A DNA stretch of 64,000 nt. It comes from Elysia chlorotica (lineage: Eukaryota; Mollusca; Gastropoda; Plakobranchidae). This document shows positions 52,148 to 62,575 of this stretch, piece after piece. How positions within the stretch are numbered: position 1 is the first letter of the stretch; each line of letters starts with the position of its first letter. The notes beneath the pieces are model-generated. The model had not been told where the DNA came from and made no database searches. It saw nothing but the letters and a program-made list of their open reading frames with translations. The translations under genes were made by a program, and so were the position numbers. The DNA is taken from NCBI GenBank assembly GCA_003991915.1, contig RQTK01000012.1, positions 448,766 to 512,765 of the forward strand, read 5' to 3'.

Positions 52148-53928
52148 GCATTTATAGGGCGCCCACTCCCCACAATGTGGGCCCTAGGCGCCTTACAATG
52201 TTAATACATTCATCCACTTACATACAACTAATACAACATAAGCAAAATACACAATAGAAACAGAACTTAACCACATCTACACTGGTGACTAGGATTGAAA
52301 ATGTTTTGTAAAAAGATGTGTCTTAAGTTTACTTTTAAACTGGTCTAATTTTGTTATTTCCCTGATGTCACTAGGAAGGGAATTCCAAACTTTTGGGCCA
52401 ATAAAGGAAAATGCTCTCTCACCATAAGATTTAAGCTTCACTCTCGATGTGCTTAATAAATTAGAGCTGCTTGATCTTAGTGCTCTAGAGGGTGTGTATG
52501 GAGTGAGGAGGTCTGATATGTATGATGGAAAATTACAATTAAGGCTTTTAAAGCAAAGAATGGCTAGTTTGTACTCAATTCTGGCCTTAACTGGGAGCCA
52601 ATGAAGCTCATTAAGTAAGGGGGTTATATGGTCTCTCTTAGATTTTTTCAAGACAAGCCTGGCAGCACTGTTCTGAATTCGCTGCAGTTTATTTAATTTG
52701 TCTGATGGTAGGCCAGCAGAATGGAGTTACAGTAGTCAAGCCTAGATAGTATAAAGGCTGAAACAAGTTTCTGGGTAGCATGATGGTCAAGGTATGATCT
52801 AATCTGGCCAATTTTTCTCAGTTCAAGATATGTCACTTTACAAATGTGATTAATTTGGGCTTCCATGGACAGTTCACTATCTAAATAAACACCCAGATTT
52901 TTGGCCTTACACGAAAAATTAACAATTTCGTCACCAATATCAATGTGGTCAACACTTAGTGAATTCAGTTTTGCTGTGGTAGCACATGGTACAATTTCAG
53001 TTTTTTCATCATTCATTTTGAGCTTGTTGCTTGTTAACCAAGCTTTAACATCTACAATACAAGACTCAAGATCTGATATCATTGATGGAATTTGATCAGG
53101 AGTGGTGGATTTGTAAAGCTGGGTGTCATCAGCATACATATGAAATGGTGTCAAGTGGTGTCTTATGATGTTACCTAATGGAAATGTGTACATTGTGTAC
53201 AGGACTGGCCCAAGGACTGAACCCTGTGGGACTCCGAACTCTAAAGAATGAGGAGTGGACTGTTTTCCATTAATAATGACCGTGTAGGAACGACCACACA
53301 AATAGGATTTAAACCAGTCAAGAACTTTATCAGACAACCCAAAGGAGATTTTCAGTCTGTCTAACATGATGTTATGGTCAAGTGTATCAAATGCAGCTGA
53401 CAGATCAAGGAGAGAGAGAACAGAGAACATCCCTTCATCACTGGCATTTAACAAATCACAAACTATTCTCAGTATGGCAGTTTCAGTAATGTGGTAATAA
53501 TGTAAAAGTTTTATGCACGTAAAAGAAGAGATTCACAGGGTGCACACATAGTTTTTTATGCACAAAAAATTGTGAAGATGGTTAGGAAAATCAAAGAATT
53601 CAATAAGTCTTGAAATTACTTAAACAATAGTAAGTAGCAACAAAAGCCATTGCTTTGAAATATTTCTATACTTGTAAAATTAATGGATACGGGTTCTTAA
53701 TATACAGCGGTCGATGACAAGTGATAATATCCGGGTTTTTTTTTCAAACTCGTTCACACAGATTGGCATAAAACACAAAGCCTATGCACGTCAATTGATA
53801 GACCAAAAAATACTGAAAAAATCATTAAAAAGCAGGATAAGTTATTTTGGAAGTTTCATTAATAAAGGATTGTGGAAGATTTACCTGTCATTACCACCTA
53901 CTGCTCTAACAATAACTCGCAATAGTTA

Positions 53929-54020
<92 letters not shown>

Positions 54021-54540
54021 AGAGGCCCAGTAGAGGCCCAGTAGAAGCCCAGTAGAGGCCCAGTAGAGGCCCAGTAGAGGCCCAGTAGAGGCCCAGAATG
54101 TGCCCAGTAGAGGCCCACTAGAGGCCCAGTAGAGGCTCAGTAGAGGCCCAGTAGAGGCCAGGCCCAGTAGAGGCCCAGTAGAGGCCCAGTACAGGCCCAG
54201 TACAGGCCCAGTACAGGCCCAGTACAGACCCAGTAGAGGCCCAGTACAGGCCCAGTACAGGCCCAGTACAGGCCCAGTAGAGGCCCAGTAGAGGCCCAGT
54301 AGAGACCCAGTAGAGGCCAGGCCCAGTAGAGGCTCAGTACAGGCCCAGTACAGGCCCAGTAGAGGCCCAGTAGAGGCCCAGTAGAGGCCAGGCCCAGTAG
54401 AGGCCAGGCCCAGTAGAGGCCCAGTACAGGCCCAGTACAGGCCCAGTAGAGGCCCAGTAGAGGCCCAGTAGAGGCTCAGTAGAGACCCAGTAGAGGCCCA
54501 GTAGAGGTCCAGTACAGGCTCAGTAGAGGCCCAGTAGAGA

Positions 54541-54578
<38 letters not shown>

Positions 54579-57500
54579 AATGATAATGATGATTGATGAT
54601 TGATGATTGATGATCATTGATGATGATGATGATGACGACGACGACGTCAACGACGATGGTGATGATGATGATGACGATGATGATGATGATAAACATTTCT
54701 TGATACCTTTCCTTTTTTTTCAGAATAAGGCGACCACAAATAGACTTATATCGTGAGTTTAACACAAAAAAATAATTATGTTTAGCTGTCGAGAAAAATT
54801 ATGGAAGTGTCAACATTTTTTTTTTATATGGAAAATAAAACAAAAACCAGATTATTTTTCTCAGTTTCTAATTTTGTAAAGGTAATAATATGATAAATTT
54901 CTTAAAAAGAAAAAAAGAATAAAAGAGATATTTTAAAAACTAAAAGGGGAAGTCCATAAAATAACTCAAACTGAACTTCAAGAATCAATTAACACCAGAG
55001 AAAGTAAACTGTTTTTGACTATTGCACCTTTTTCCATGAACTTCACATGAATGTATCGCCACTGTTCTAAAACTTGGGCATAAGTCATTTTCACTAATTT
55101 TGAGATAATCAGTAAAAACTGTTTTATTTCCCTTGGACACAAACTTTATATGAGATAAGCAAAACCCTATTAGGGCATTTTTAATCTCAAAGTTTGGTTG
55201 GATAAATCTAATTTTTTCAATTAAAATGATATTTCACTTGCATTTCAGAATAAGTCCTATATATGCCATAATCATCGCGCTGTGACGATACAAACAGTAC
55301 CTGTAGAGCGCGTCGTACGACCTCCGAGACGTATCTGAGCACTGCGTTGAGAGCGTCGAGCAGAGTGAGCAGCATCGTGACGGCCGTCTTCACATCCCGG
55401 CCACCCTCCTCCCCCTCACACACGGAGGTCCACACCTCGAAGAACAGGTTCGTCAAGTGGTCAATTAGGCCTGTGAAGTCAATAGAGAAAGGGAGGGGGG
55501 GGAGAGTAGAGAGAAAGAGAGAGAGAGAGGGAGAGAGAAGGGGAGAGGGAGAGAGAGAGAGAAGGCGGACAGAGAGGAGCGAGATAGTGAGAGAGAGAGA
55601 AGGGGGACAGAGAGGAGCGGGAGAGAGAGGGAAATAAAAAAAAGAAGGGGAGACAGATAGCGTGAGAGAGGGACGGGGGGAGAGAGAGAACGAGCGATAG
55701 TAGGGGAGAGATGGAGAGATCAGTTTTTCTTCCATACTAACATTAAACATGTACAGTTTATAAGGACATGTTTTATCTTTTTATAATTCGCAATATATTT
55801 TGGTTATCCATAATATCATTTTACTCATTGCTTGGAAAATGGACAGCACATTATTTGTGCAACAACCATGGTGAATCAGGCTCAAGTCAGAAATTTCTCA
55901 GACATCTCACCCTGGTCATAGAGCTCCCTCATGTTGGTCTCCTTGTGTCCCACCAGACAGCCCACCACGGCCACCACGCCCTGCATCACTCGGCCCAGCG
56001 GATTAGTCTGGTGGTCCTGTGGATGGTAGTTGTTAAAGGATAAATGTCAATAATAGTTTAACATTTCCCATCCCCTCACATATGTTGTACGGATTTATAT
56101 GCCGTTGTACTAACACCTTTTTGTATTGATCTGCACACCTTCCACTTCAAAACAATAAATATCAAAGTTTTTATCTTTTAAAATTTTTGAAAATTACCCA
56201 AAACAGTGTGCACACAAGAAATGGGCCTAAAATCATGCAATGTGAAAAAGTTAACTCCAACTCTGTGACAGCTGGGGGAGGTGGAGTGAGGGGTGGATCA
56301 AAGTAGATCTAAAGAATTTTTTTTAAGTAGCATTTAAATATGAGAATATATAGAAATGTTTTTCTATGAAAATTTCTACATTGCTGGCTTCAAATTGTAT
56401 CCACTCTCAAATATCCATTTTGACTTTTTGAAAAGTGGGGGCCTACAGGTAACCTAAAACGTACAGCTAATGGTACAAAGCATGATGAGCCATTAGGGTT
56501 AACAATAACACCATACAGGCATACTCAGAATTAGATAACCTTTGAAAACCCCAAACAAGCAAATGTTTTCGGAAAAACTGCAAATTCATATACATGTAAG
56601 AAAAATGGAATGGCTAGAACAGACTGAATAAAAGCCTGTATTCAAAACAGACTCAGAACTGAAACACTGAGTAGGGAGTGGAGCACCCACACAGGAAACT
56701 CTCTGAAAGCCTTCAACAACGACACATGGGATGTGCATAGTGGATCACCCACTCCAGGAACCGGTGGAACACACACTCTGAAAGCCTTCAATAATCACCC
56801 ATGTGATGTAGAAAGTAAGCCGTGCTGAACAGACTTGGCAAAGGGGGGCCCAGTAGAGACCCAGTACAGGCCCAGTACAGGCCCAGTAGAGGCCCAGTAG
56901 AGGCCCAGTAGAGACCCAGTACAGGCCCAGTACAGGCCCAGTAGAGGCCCAGTAGAGGCCCAGTAGAGGCCCAGTAGAGGCCCAGTAGAGGCCCAGTAGA
57001 GGCCCAGTAGAGGCCCAGTAGAGGCCCAGTAGAGGCCCAGTAGAGGCCCAGTAGAGGCCCAGTAGAGGCCCAGTAGAGGCCCAGTAGAGGCCCAGTAGAG
57101 GCCCAGTAGAGGCCCAGTAGAGGCCCAGTAGAGGCCCAGTAGAGGCCCAGTAGAGGCCCAGTAGAGGCCCAGTAGAGGCCCAGTAGAGGCCCAGTAGAGG
57201 CCCAGTAGAGGCCCAGTAGAGGCCCAGTAGAGGCCCAGTAGAGGCCCAGTAGAGGCCCAGTAGAGGCCCAGTAGAGGCCCAGTAGAGGCCCAGTAGAGGC
57301 CCAGTAGAGGCCCAGTAGAGGCCCAGTAGAGGCCCAGTAGAGGCCCAGTACAGGCCCAGTACAGGCCCAGTACAGGCCCAGTACAGACCCAGTAGAGGCC
57401 TAGTACAGACCCAGTAGAGGCCCAGTAGGGTCTTACCATGAGGACCTGGAACAGCACGACCACCAGACCCTGCTGCTCCATCTGTCTGATGAAGGTCGCG

Positions 57501-59462
57501 TCGTGCTCTAGGAGCGCCAGCGTCAGCTTCAGCGCGTAGCTCGGCAAGGGGTCAAGGTCAAGCAGAATCGGCTCAAACCTGGGGAGAGACAGGAAGTAAG
57601 TTAATTTCATTGTGTAATCAGTATGAGACAACAAAAGAACTTTTTCTTTTTGCATTTAGGTATGAGACTCGGAAAAAAAAAAGTACATGTACTACTCTTT
57701 TGTACACAGCAAAACAACAACCAGTAACCTGCTTAAGACAAATCTCCTGGCTATGTGTAGTGTTATTGTAACACAAGAATGAGATTTGATTTTCTTTTGG
57801 AATTTAAGTATGAGACAGAAAGAATTTTTTCCCTCTTTTGTACAATAATAAGACAGCAAAACAAGTATCAGTGGAATCCACTTAAAATAAACATTTTGAG
57901 GAAAAACTAGAAGTTTGGTTTTGTACAAAATTCATATTAACTACTAGATCTAACTATGAAGAAAAAGAAAACATAGTTTACTTTCAGCCAGAGTTTATCT
58001 TAAGCTGATTTTAACTATACCCCATTTGCACACAAAAAAAGATGCGAAGGTGGAATGATTGATACAGTAATAGTGAAAATTTTGAAAAATGAGTATGAGG
58101 AGGGATAGCAGAAGATTTAGAACTTACAAAAAAAAAGATATGGAAAACAAGAGCAAAAAAATTTTAATGGAAAAGAGGAAGAAAAAAAGGAGGTGGAGTA
58201 GGAGTGAAAAAGGAAGAAAAAAGAGAGAAAGTACAATAAAACAACAGAGCTGCCAAATCTTTCCAAACTATCCCAAACCAGCGGACGCCAACACTCACTG
58301 CGGCAACAGTTTCTCCGCTATGATACCGTGGAGCTGGGACGTGTCCACTCTGGTATCCATGACGCCGAACTGGTCCTGCGAGAGGAACACTGAGGCGATC
58401 TCCCCAAACAGCTGGAGGGCCTGTGCTTTGGTGTCCACTGCAGGCCGACATCAGAGCAAGAGTGGATTAGAGGAGGGAGACAAACATTTGAGATGAACAA
58501 AGATCAAGCCAATTTCCTGTTCAAACTTATGTATTTAAAATATTTTTTTTTATCTCCTAAAGGACTCGAAGTTTTTGCCTGGGCTTTAGGTAATAACACC
58601 CTAAACAAACACTATAACAAAGAATTAAATAGTTATTGGGATATTTGTAGTGTTCTTTCTCTTTTAACAGGCTACATGACTTTGTTGTTCTTGATTTGAC
58701 AGACTGCTAGAGATAATTTCTATAAAAAGATTTGTTTTGCTAAGTCTAAATCACCAAGTTCAGATCCTACATTTATTCAATTCCGAAAATAAGGTGATGC
58801 ATTAAAAACAGTCAGAGACAAATCTAGAACTGCTTTCTTTACATTTTAGTCTTTAGTCTCGGGGACAGAGCATTACATTTTGATGCTCCTTTTCTGCTAC
58901 TGGTTAGGTTGTTTTCATAATAAATAATTGACTTGTCAAATCAACAGTTTTCCTACTCTGTGGTCTCATCTTAAACTAGAAGAGAGATTCTTGGATCAAA
59001 GTTACAGTTTAGCTGAGGTTGTACGATTGACGAGTCTTACGGTTGTGATGGGGGTTGGGGGCGGAACTGGGTCAAGTGATAGAGCATTGGTCTCAACATC
59101 GGGTCCACGGATCAAATTCCACAATAATTGAAAAATGTATATGTCCAATTTTGTCCCTGGTAACTGGTTTTTAGTGTAATGTGAGCGGCTAAGACAGGAG
59201 TCTAGCATATGGCAGCACATAAAATTGCCAGACGTCAGTCTTGGGGTCCGTACACAATATAGTGATATGTCATGACTGCAACCTTCATTTGGGTTGAGTT
59301 GACTGACTGAGAATGGCAACAACGTCCGGTGGTCTCGCCGGTCGTACCCGTCCTAGAGCGCCATGACGACCTGGTTGTACTCAATGAGCAGGGCCGGGTG
59401 CTGGGACACTCCCTCCAGAACGGACATGGACGCCCCGACAAACTCACTCACTCCTATGGCGG
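49234..59462 (-). CDS. ULK4: ULK4-like armadillo/HEAT-repeat protein gene, 3' portion (10 exons)
   Basis: Gene-level entry. Exons in transcript order: 59462-59356 (interrupted), 58437-58299, 57578-57437, 56016-55911, 55470-55301, 51974-51867, 51181-51074, 50387-50313, 50150-50062, 49300-49234 (TGA at 49236-49234). The last nine chain in phase with AG/GT signals and encode about 334 residues of leucine-rich alpha-helical repeats. Blocks that recall the C-terminal half of ULK4 are DPLPSYALKLTLALLEH, MRELYDQGLIDHL, RYVSEVVRRALQ and a final KMSGYN. ULK4 is a pseudokinase linked to cilia and neurodevelopment; its kinase-like N-terminus would lie right of the window. I matched the family from memory, so STK36-like or another armadillo protein remains possible. 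It is convergent with the polycystin gene. Confidence 0.65.
49425..49492. repeat. (ATT)n microsatellite in a ULK4-like intron
   Basis: About 22 ATT triplets. Confidence 0.97.
50062..50150 (-). CDS. ULK4: ULK4-like exon
   Basis: Acceptor tccctgcccag, donor GCCAG|GTAAGT. It encodes LTTDARHLDTMKKQGVNLAK, then TIQSLADTA, with a Ser codon split to the last exon. Confidence 0.68.
50313..50387 (-). CDS. ULK4: ULK4-like exon
   Basis: Acceptor actttcctcag, donor CGTCTG|GTAATT, 25 codons in phase 0. It encodes DCYSKALKSTEAKKQKVLLR, then VIKRL, a basic helix. Confidence 0.65.
51074..51181 (-). CDS. ULK4: ULK4-like exon
   Basis: Acceptor gtccctccag, donor AACATG|GTATCG, 36 codons in phase 0. It encodes LCYEDTEIQDLAIKCLSLLV, then QLFGGENRDALAPENM, an armadillo-like repeat unit. 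Confidence 0.72.
51480..51850. repeat. Loose tandem repeat of about 130-150 bp in a ULK4-like intron
   Basis: The phrases 'cataacatactc..taagaatc/gatctta', 'atgctaagctagga' and 'gcttctctccagcaagaaca' recur at about 51490, 51625 and 51755-51840, with diverged spacers. Confidence 0.6.
51867..51974 (-). CDS. ULK4: ULK4-like exon
   Basis: Acceptor ctgttttag, donor CAGTTG|GTGAGA, exactly 36 codons in phase 0. It encodes VKNKGGDGAQKEAEFGEQLL, then MMNKSLTDLTSLLTQL: a polar linker followed by a helix. Confidence 0.7.
52110..53495 (-). mobile_element. 5'-truncated CR1-like LINE in a ULK4-like intron
   Basis: Minus strand, same orientation as the host gene. RT part 53495-52693: FSVLSLLDLSAAFDTLDHNI, FGVPQGSVLGPVLYTMY, FHMYADDTQLY (catalytic YADD) and VKAWLTSNKLKMNDEKTE. 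C-terminal part 52651-52289: LLNELHWLPVKARIEYKLAI, YTPSRALRSS and KVWNSLPSDIRE. One frameshift near 52690 separates them. It ends with a hairpin-rich 3' region (cctagggcccacattgtggg) and an (ATT)n tail at 52124-52145, as CR1 elements do. Confidence 0.88.
53496..53930. other. ULK4-like intron, nothing recognised
   Basis: AT-rich sequence between the LINE 5' break and the CTA microsatellite. Confidence 0.5.
53934..54019. repeat. (CTA)n microsatellite
   Basis: About 28 CTA triplets that lead straight into the 11-bp minisatellite. Confidence 0.97.
54020..54538. repeat. 11-bp minisatellite, array A
   Basis: About 46 units of GGCCCAGTAGA with point variants (AGTACAGGCCC, AGTAGAGACCC) and a recurring extra 'ggcca' insertion (54155, 54317, 54388, 54403). 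Same unit as array B. Confidence 0.97.
54539..54690. repeat. (GAT)n and related triplet microsatellite
   Basis: GAT triplets with GAC, AAT and TGATTGATGA variants directly after the minisatellite. Confidence 0.93.
54691..55300. other. ULK4-like intron, nothing recognised
   Basis: AT-rich intron sequence adjoining the donor of the exon ending at 55301. Confidence 0.5.
55301..55470 (-). CDS. ULK4: ULK4-like exon
   Basis: Acceptor gacttcacag, donor CTACAG|GTACTG. It encodes GLIDHLTNLFFEVWTSVCEG, an acidic turn, then TAVTMLLTLLDALNAVL and RYVSEVVRRALQ. The intron just upstream begins with a long CT-rich tract (GA-rich on the + strand, 55490-55700), which acts as part of its pyrimidine tract. 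Confidence 0.75.
55485..55712. repeat. GA-rich low-complexity tract (CT-rich in the transcript)
   Basis: Irregular GAGAGG repeats. On the minus strand this is a pyrimidine tract just upstream of the exon acceptor at 55470. Confidence 0.9.
55911..56016 (-). CDS. ULK4: ULK4-like exon
   Basis: Acceptor actaccatccacag, donor CAG G|GTGAGA. It encodes DHQTNPLGRVMQGVVAVVGC and LVGHKETNMRELYDQ, in phase 0 with the exon before and sharing a Gly codon with the next. Typical helical repeat. Confidence 0.72.
56850..57428. repeat. 11-bp minisatellite, array B, next to a splice donor
   Basis: About 52 units, very uniform between 56940 and 57340 (GGCCCAGTAGA), with AGTACAGG variants at both ends. The array edge is 8-9 bases inside the intron from the exon end at 57437. 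Confidence 0.97.
57437..57578 (-). CDS. ULK4: ULK4-like exon
   Basis: Acceptor tctctccccag, donor ATG|GTAAGA. It encodes FEPILLDLDPLPSYALKLTL, ALLEHDATFIRQMEQQGLV and VVLFQVLM. This 'DPLP-x-Y-A-L-K-L' block is the main basis for the ULK4 call. An 11-bp minisatellite starts 8-9 bases after its donor. Confidence 0.75.
57579..58298. other. ULK4-like intron, nothing recognised
   Basis: AT-rich, with A-rich and GGAAGAAAA-type low complexity at 58120-58235. Confidence 0.5.
58299..58437 (-). CDS. ULK4: ULK4-like exon
   Basis: Acceptor cggcctgcag, donor CCG CA|GTGAGT. It encodes DTKAQALQLFGEIASVFLSQ, then DQFGVMDTRVDTSQLHGI and IAEKLLPQ (last codon split). Amphipathic helical repeats. It needs a phase-1 exon upstream. 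Confidence 0.7.
59050..59305 (+). mobile_element. tRNA-derived SINE copy beside a ULK4-like exon
   Basis: Plus strand: head 'gtcaagtgatagagcattgg' (A box) and 'ggatcaaattcc' (B box), body 'ccctggtaactggtttttag' and 'gtgagcggctaagacaggag', tail 'cagtcttggggtccgtacac' and 'gggttgagttgac'. Its 3' end is about 50 bp from the stop codon in the exon at 59356-59462. Confidence 0.8.
59356..59462 (-). CDS. ULK4: ULK4-like exon, interrupted by a stop codon
   Basis: Acceptor gttctcctag; the only open phase starts CC + GCC ATA and encodes AIGVSEFVGASMSVLEGVSQ and then HPALLIEYNQVVMAL, followed in frame by TAG (59355-59353). The sequence is clearly exon-like and family-like up to there. No donor gives the phase needed by the next exon (58437 requires one leading base). 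A SINE ends about 50 bp further on. It could be a damaged allele, an assembly error or a missed small exon. Confidence 0.6.
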
Positions 59463-61960
59463 CTAGGAGAACAAATCAGAGCAAGCAGTGTTGAACACAC
59501 AGGTGGGTAAAGCGTGGCTCAACCAGTAGGGAGACAAAAATTAAAGAAGAGAGAAAACAGGTGTTTCAAGTGAATTGTTGTTACGAGGATGATAATATGT
59601 AGATTTGGGGCACTATCAGTTAAAGGAAGAGTTGAGGTAGAAAGACGTAAAAACTGAGGGAGGAAATGCAAGTTGAAACAATTTTAATATGGGAGGGCAA
59701 AGTTTAAGAAGGAAAAGATTAAAGATATCAGCCTGCAAAAGTGTTAAATGCATATACCCAGTCCACAGTAAAAGGTGATCTCAGGGGTTTTCATCCTTCC
59801 TGGGTTTTTTTTCATCTTTTTTTGCATTCTTTTCAAAATGCAGTTTTTTTTTTAATGATAAAAATTAATGTACTTCAAAAAATTGATTTTTTTTTTTTTT
59901 AGAAACCAGTTATCATATAGGGTGTCAAATTTTCTTGTAAATACCAATTTCCTTCAGGATGTCTAATTTGTTTATAATTTGCCTGTAAAAATCATTGCAG
60001 TTGTAGGTCTCATACTTTCTTCTTAAATGGTTAAAATCTATACTTCCAATTAAAACATGTTTAAGTTTGTAAGACTAGTCACAGACATGATATTCCAGGT
60101 ATATTTAATTTTTTAACAATTTCTATATGCGGTTTGGTAGAACCTGACGAAGTTTATTGTCAAGCTCTAATCTCAATTCATGCTGCTAAGCTAACTGGTC
60201 AGCGCCTGCAATAGGCCAAGGCAAATTTTCAAAGCCTGTCCATGGTACTTTTAGTATTTTTTTGTTCAAATTGATCCTCAATGTTATCCCAATTTTTTTC
60301 TACATTTTTTTATCTTCCTGAACTTGGGTTCCAAATATTATTATGGATTCTTTTTTGTTTTGTTTTGAAAAAAGTCAGATCAAGAAGGTGGAAAAGAATA
60401 ATAATAAGGACATTTTTTATAATGAGCTTTGAAGTCGAAGAATAATTTAACCAAAGCTTTGTGCCGCTGTGTTCTACTTCTAGACAAGGTTCAGGAGCAT
60501 CTACAAAAAAGCTTTGTACAGGAGACATGCAAATGTGCCAAGGCAGCCCTTCATTGAAACTAGGATCTAGTTTTATATTTAGTATGATCACTGATCAGTA
60601 TAACAGAAGCAGTGTAGATCTGTTTACACCCCAATTGTAGAGCCACACACACATAAAAAATTTGATTTTTTTTTTCACGTACAGCCTGATTTGTTTACAG
60701 TCAGTTGTTTTGTCAAATATGAGGCAGACACTTAGATTCCTCCTTGACTTGAATATTCTGACCATCCATGGTCAACGTTAAATATGTATAAGCAGTAGGA
60801 AGTATGAACAGATTTTAAAATACCTAAAAGAAGAGGACAAAATTGATTGTAGGATACAAGAGCTTCTTATTATCTCTTTTCATAATTTCTCTAACATATG
60901 TTTCAGTTTGCACTACAACTGCCATGCCATTAAAAATTGTTTTTTTCCATAAAGACATTTTATGGCGTGCTAAGGTTCTTCTCCTTATGATGGGGTAAAT
61001 TAAATGTCTTGCAATAAATAAGAAAACATCATGAGGCAACCAGTGTGAATCAGGCACAAGTCACTCATATAAGTTTTGCTATAGCCCTCTTTATATAGAA
61101 AATCTACTATATATTGACCTTCTTCATTGTCAAATAAAACTATATATCTAGTTCTAGAAATAAAAGAGTTGAAATTTGTCCACCCTAGAAATCCATTTGA
61201 TGCTTGAAAACACACTACAGATAACTAAAAAAAAGTTCAGTCCTATTAGTGCTTGACTCACTTAAGTTGCTTCACATATGGCCAAAAAAAAAAAAGATGT
61301 CAAAAACATATTTAGGAATGATCTTCACAACTGATGTATGAAAATGGTTATAAATCGTTAAAACAATGATATGCTGGCATGCTGCTACAAAAACCATGCT
61401 CTTATTGAAGCAACAGAGAATAAGTTATTCTAGGACAAAATCTAATTGGATAATGGTAAAAAAAAATTATTCAGTTTGAGCAATTAAAACTTTGTAAAAA
61501 TTGGAAACATATAATTTATGCAGGAATTATGTAGCTCCAATTAGCTACAGTATATATAAAAAAAAACATATGTCAATCAAATTAAAAACATAATTGAGAT
61601 TACATGGTGTAATGTATATTTAGTAAAATAAAAAGGAATGGTTCAAGCGGTCTCAATATATGATATCTTAATTCAGAAGAAGCCATGACTAACAAGGTAT
61701 TTTGTCTTCGGCTTCCATATTGAATATCCCTGATCATGGACAAACCAGAATTATGGCTCTTTAACCCTCCCTCCTTTCCACGTTAAAATGACAGTAAAAT
61801 ACATGTTTACCACGCTGGGATATTTACAAATGAAAATTCATAGCTTTACCTCCACTAAGCCAGGCTCACAAATACAAGGTTACTTAAAAACGTAGATTGT
61901 CAGCAAAGGAATAATTTGACAAAAGAATAAATATGGTCAGCATCTATAGGCTATATCGTG
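59463..61960. other. Upstream intron sequence, nothing recognised
   Basis: AT-rich, no exon-like sequence on either strand that I can support. Open stretches at 60310-60591 and 60824-61215 lack any family resemblance. Confidence 0.5.
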
Positions 61961-61964
61961 GCCG

Positions 61965-62160
61965 GGCCCCAAGACGGACGTCTGACAATTTTATGTGCTG
62001 CCACACACGAGACAGGGTGGGGATACCATGACTCCTGTCTCAGCCGGTCACATTATACTGACACCGACCCAACCAGTAGGGATTGCAACAGCATGGATTC
62101 GAACTCGGGACCTTTTGAGTCGGAAGCCGATGTTCTACCCTGGGCCACCGCGCCCCCCCC
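61965..62160 (-). mobile_element. tRNA-derived SINE copy
   Basis: Minus strand. Plus-strand order: 'ccccaagacggacgtctgac', 'gtgctgccacacacgagaca', 'gactcctgtctcagccggtc', 'actgacaccgacccaacc', then the inverted B box 'ggattcgaactcggg' and inverted A box 'gttctaccctgggccaccg'. Confidence 0.85.
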
Positions 62161-62179
62161 TGTGAAAAAAATCTAGCTT

Positions 62180-62390
62180 CACGGTGAATGTATCTGTGTC
62201 TTTATGTCTAACCATGTCTCTGTGTGCCTTACTATCTGTCTTTTACGCTTTCCCTCTGTTGATCTCTTTATCTCTGTCATTCCGCCTTCGTTTCTTCTCC
62301 CCCCTTCCCCCTTCTCCCTCTCGCTCTCTCTTTCTCTCTCTCTCTGTCTATCTCTGTCTCTCTCTCTTTCTGCGTCCCATCACTATACCT
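62180..62390. repeat. CT-rich low-complexity tract
   Basis: Irregular TCTCTG/CTTCCC repeats between two SINE copies. Confidence 0.85.
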
Positions 62391-62419
62391 CCAGGTGTAC
62401 AAAAACCACGTGACATCCC

Positions 62420-62575
62420 CGCCTTGTCTCGTGTGTGGCAGCACATACAATTATCAGACGTTAGTCTTGGGGCCTGTCCTCAGTATAGCCTATATAGTGC
62501 TGATGTTGGACGTTAAACCAACTCAACAACAACAAAAACAACAACAACAACAACAACAACAACAAAAACACCCAT
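62420..62575 (+). mobile_element. SINE 3' part with CAA-repeat tail
   Basis: 'gtgtgtggcagcacatacaa', 'gttagtcttggggcctgtcc', 'tatagcctatatagtgc', 'ggacgttaaaccaactcaac', then (CAA)n at 62524-62570. It gives the 3' end of the family. Confidence 0.8.

Noticed and set aside
56795..57655. 286-codon frame with GLYWASTGPLL repeats (and its twin at 53898-54650)
   Set aside because: An 11-bp unit repeats its translation every 33 bp in all frames. Only the non-repeat end (57437-57578) is a real exon.
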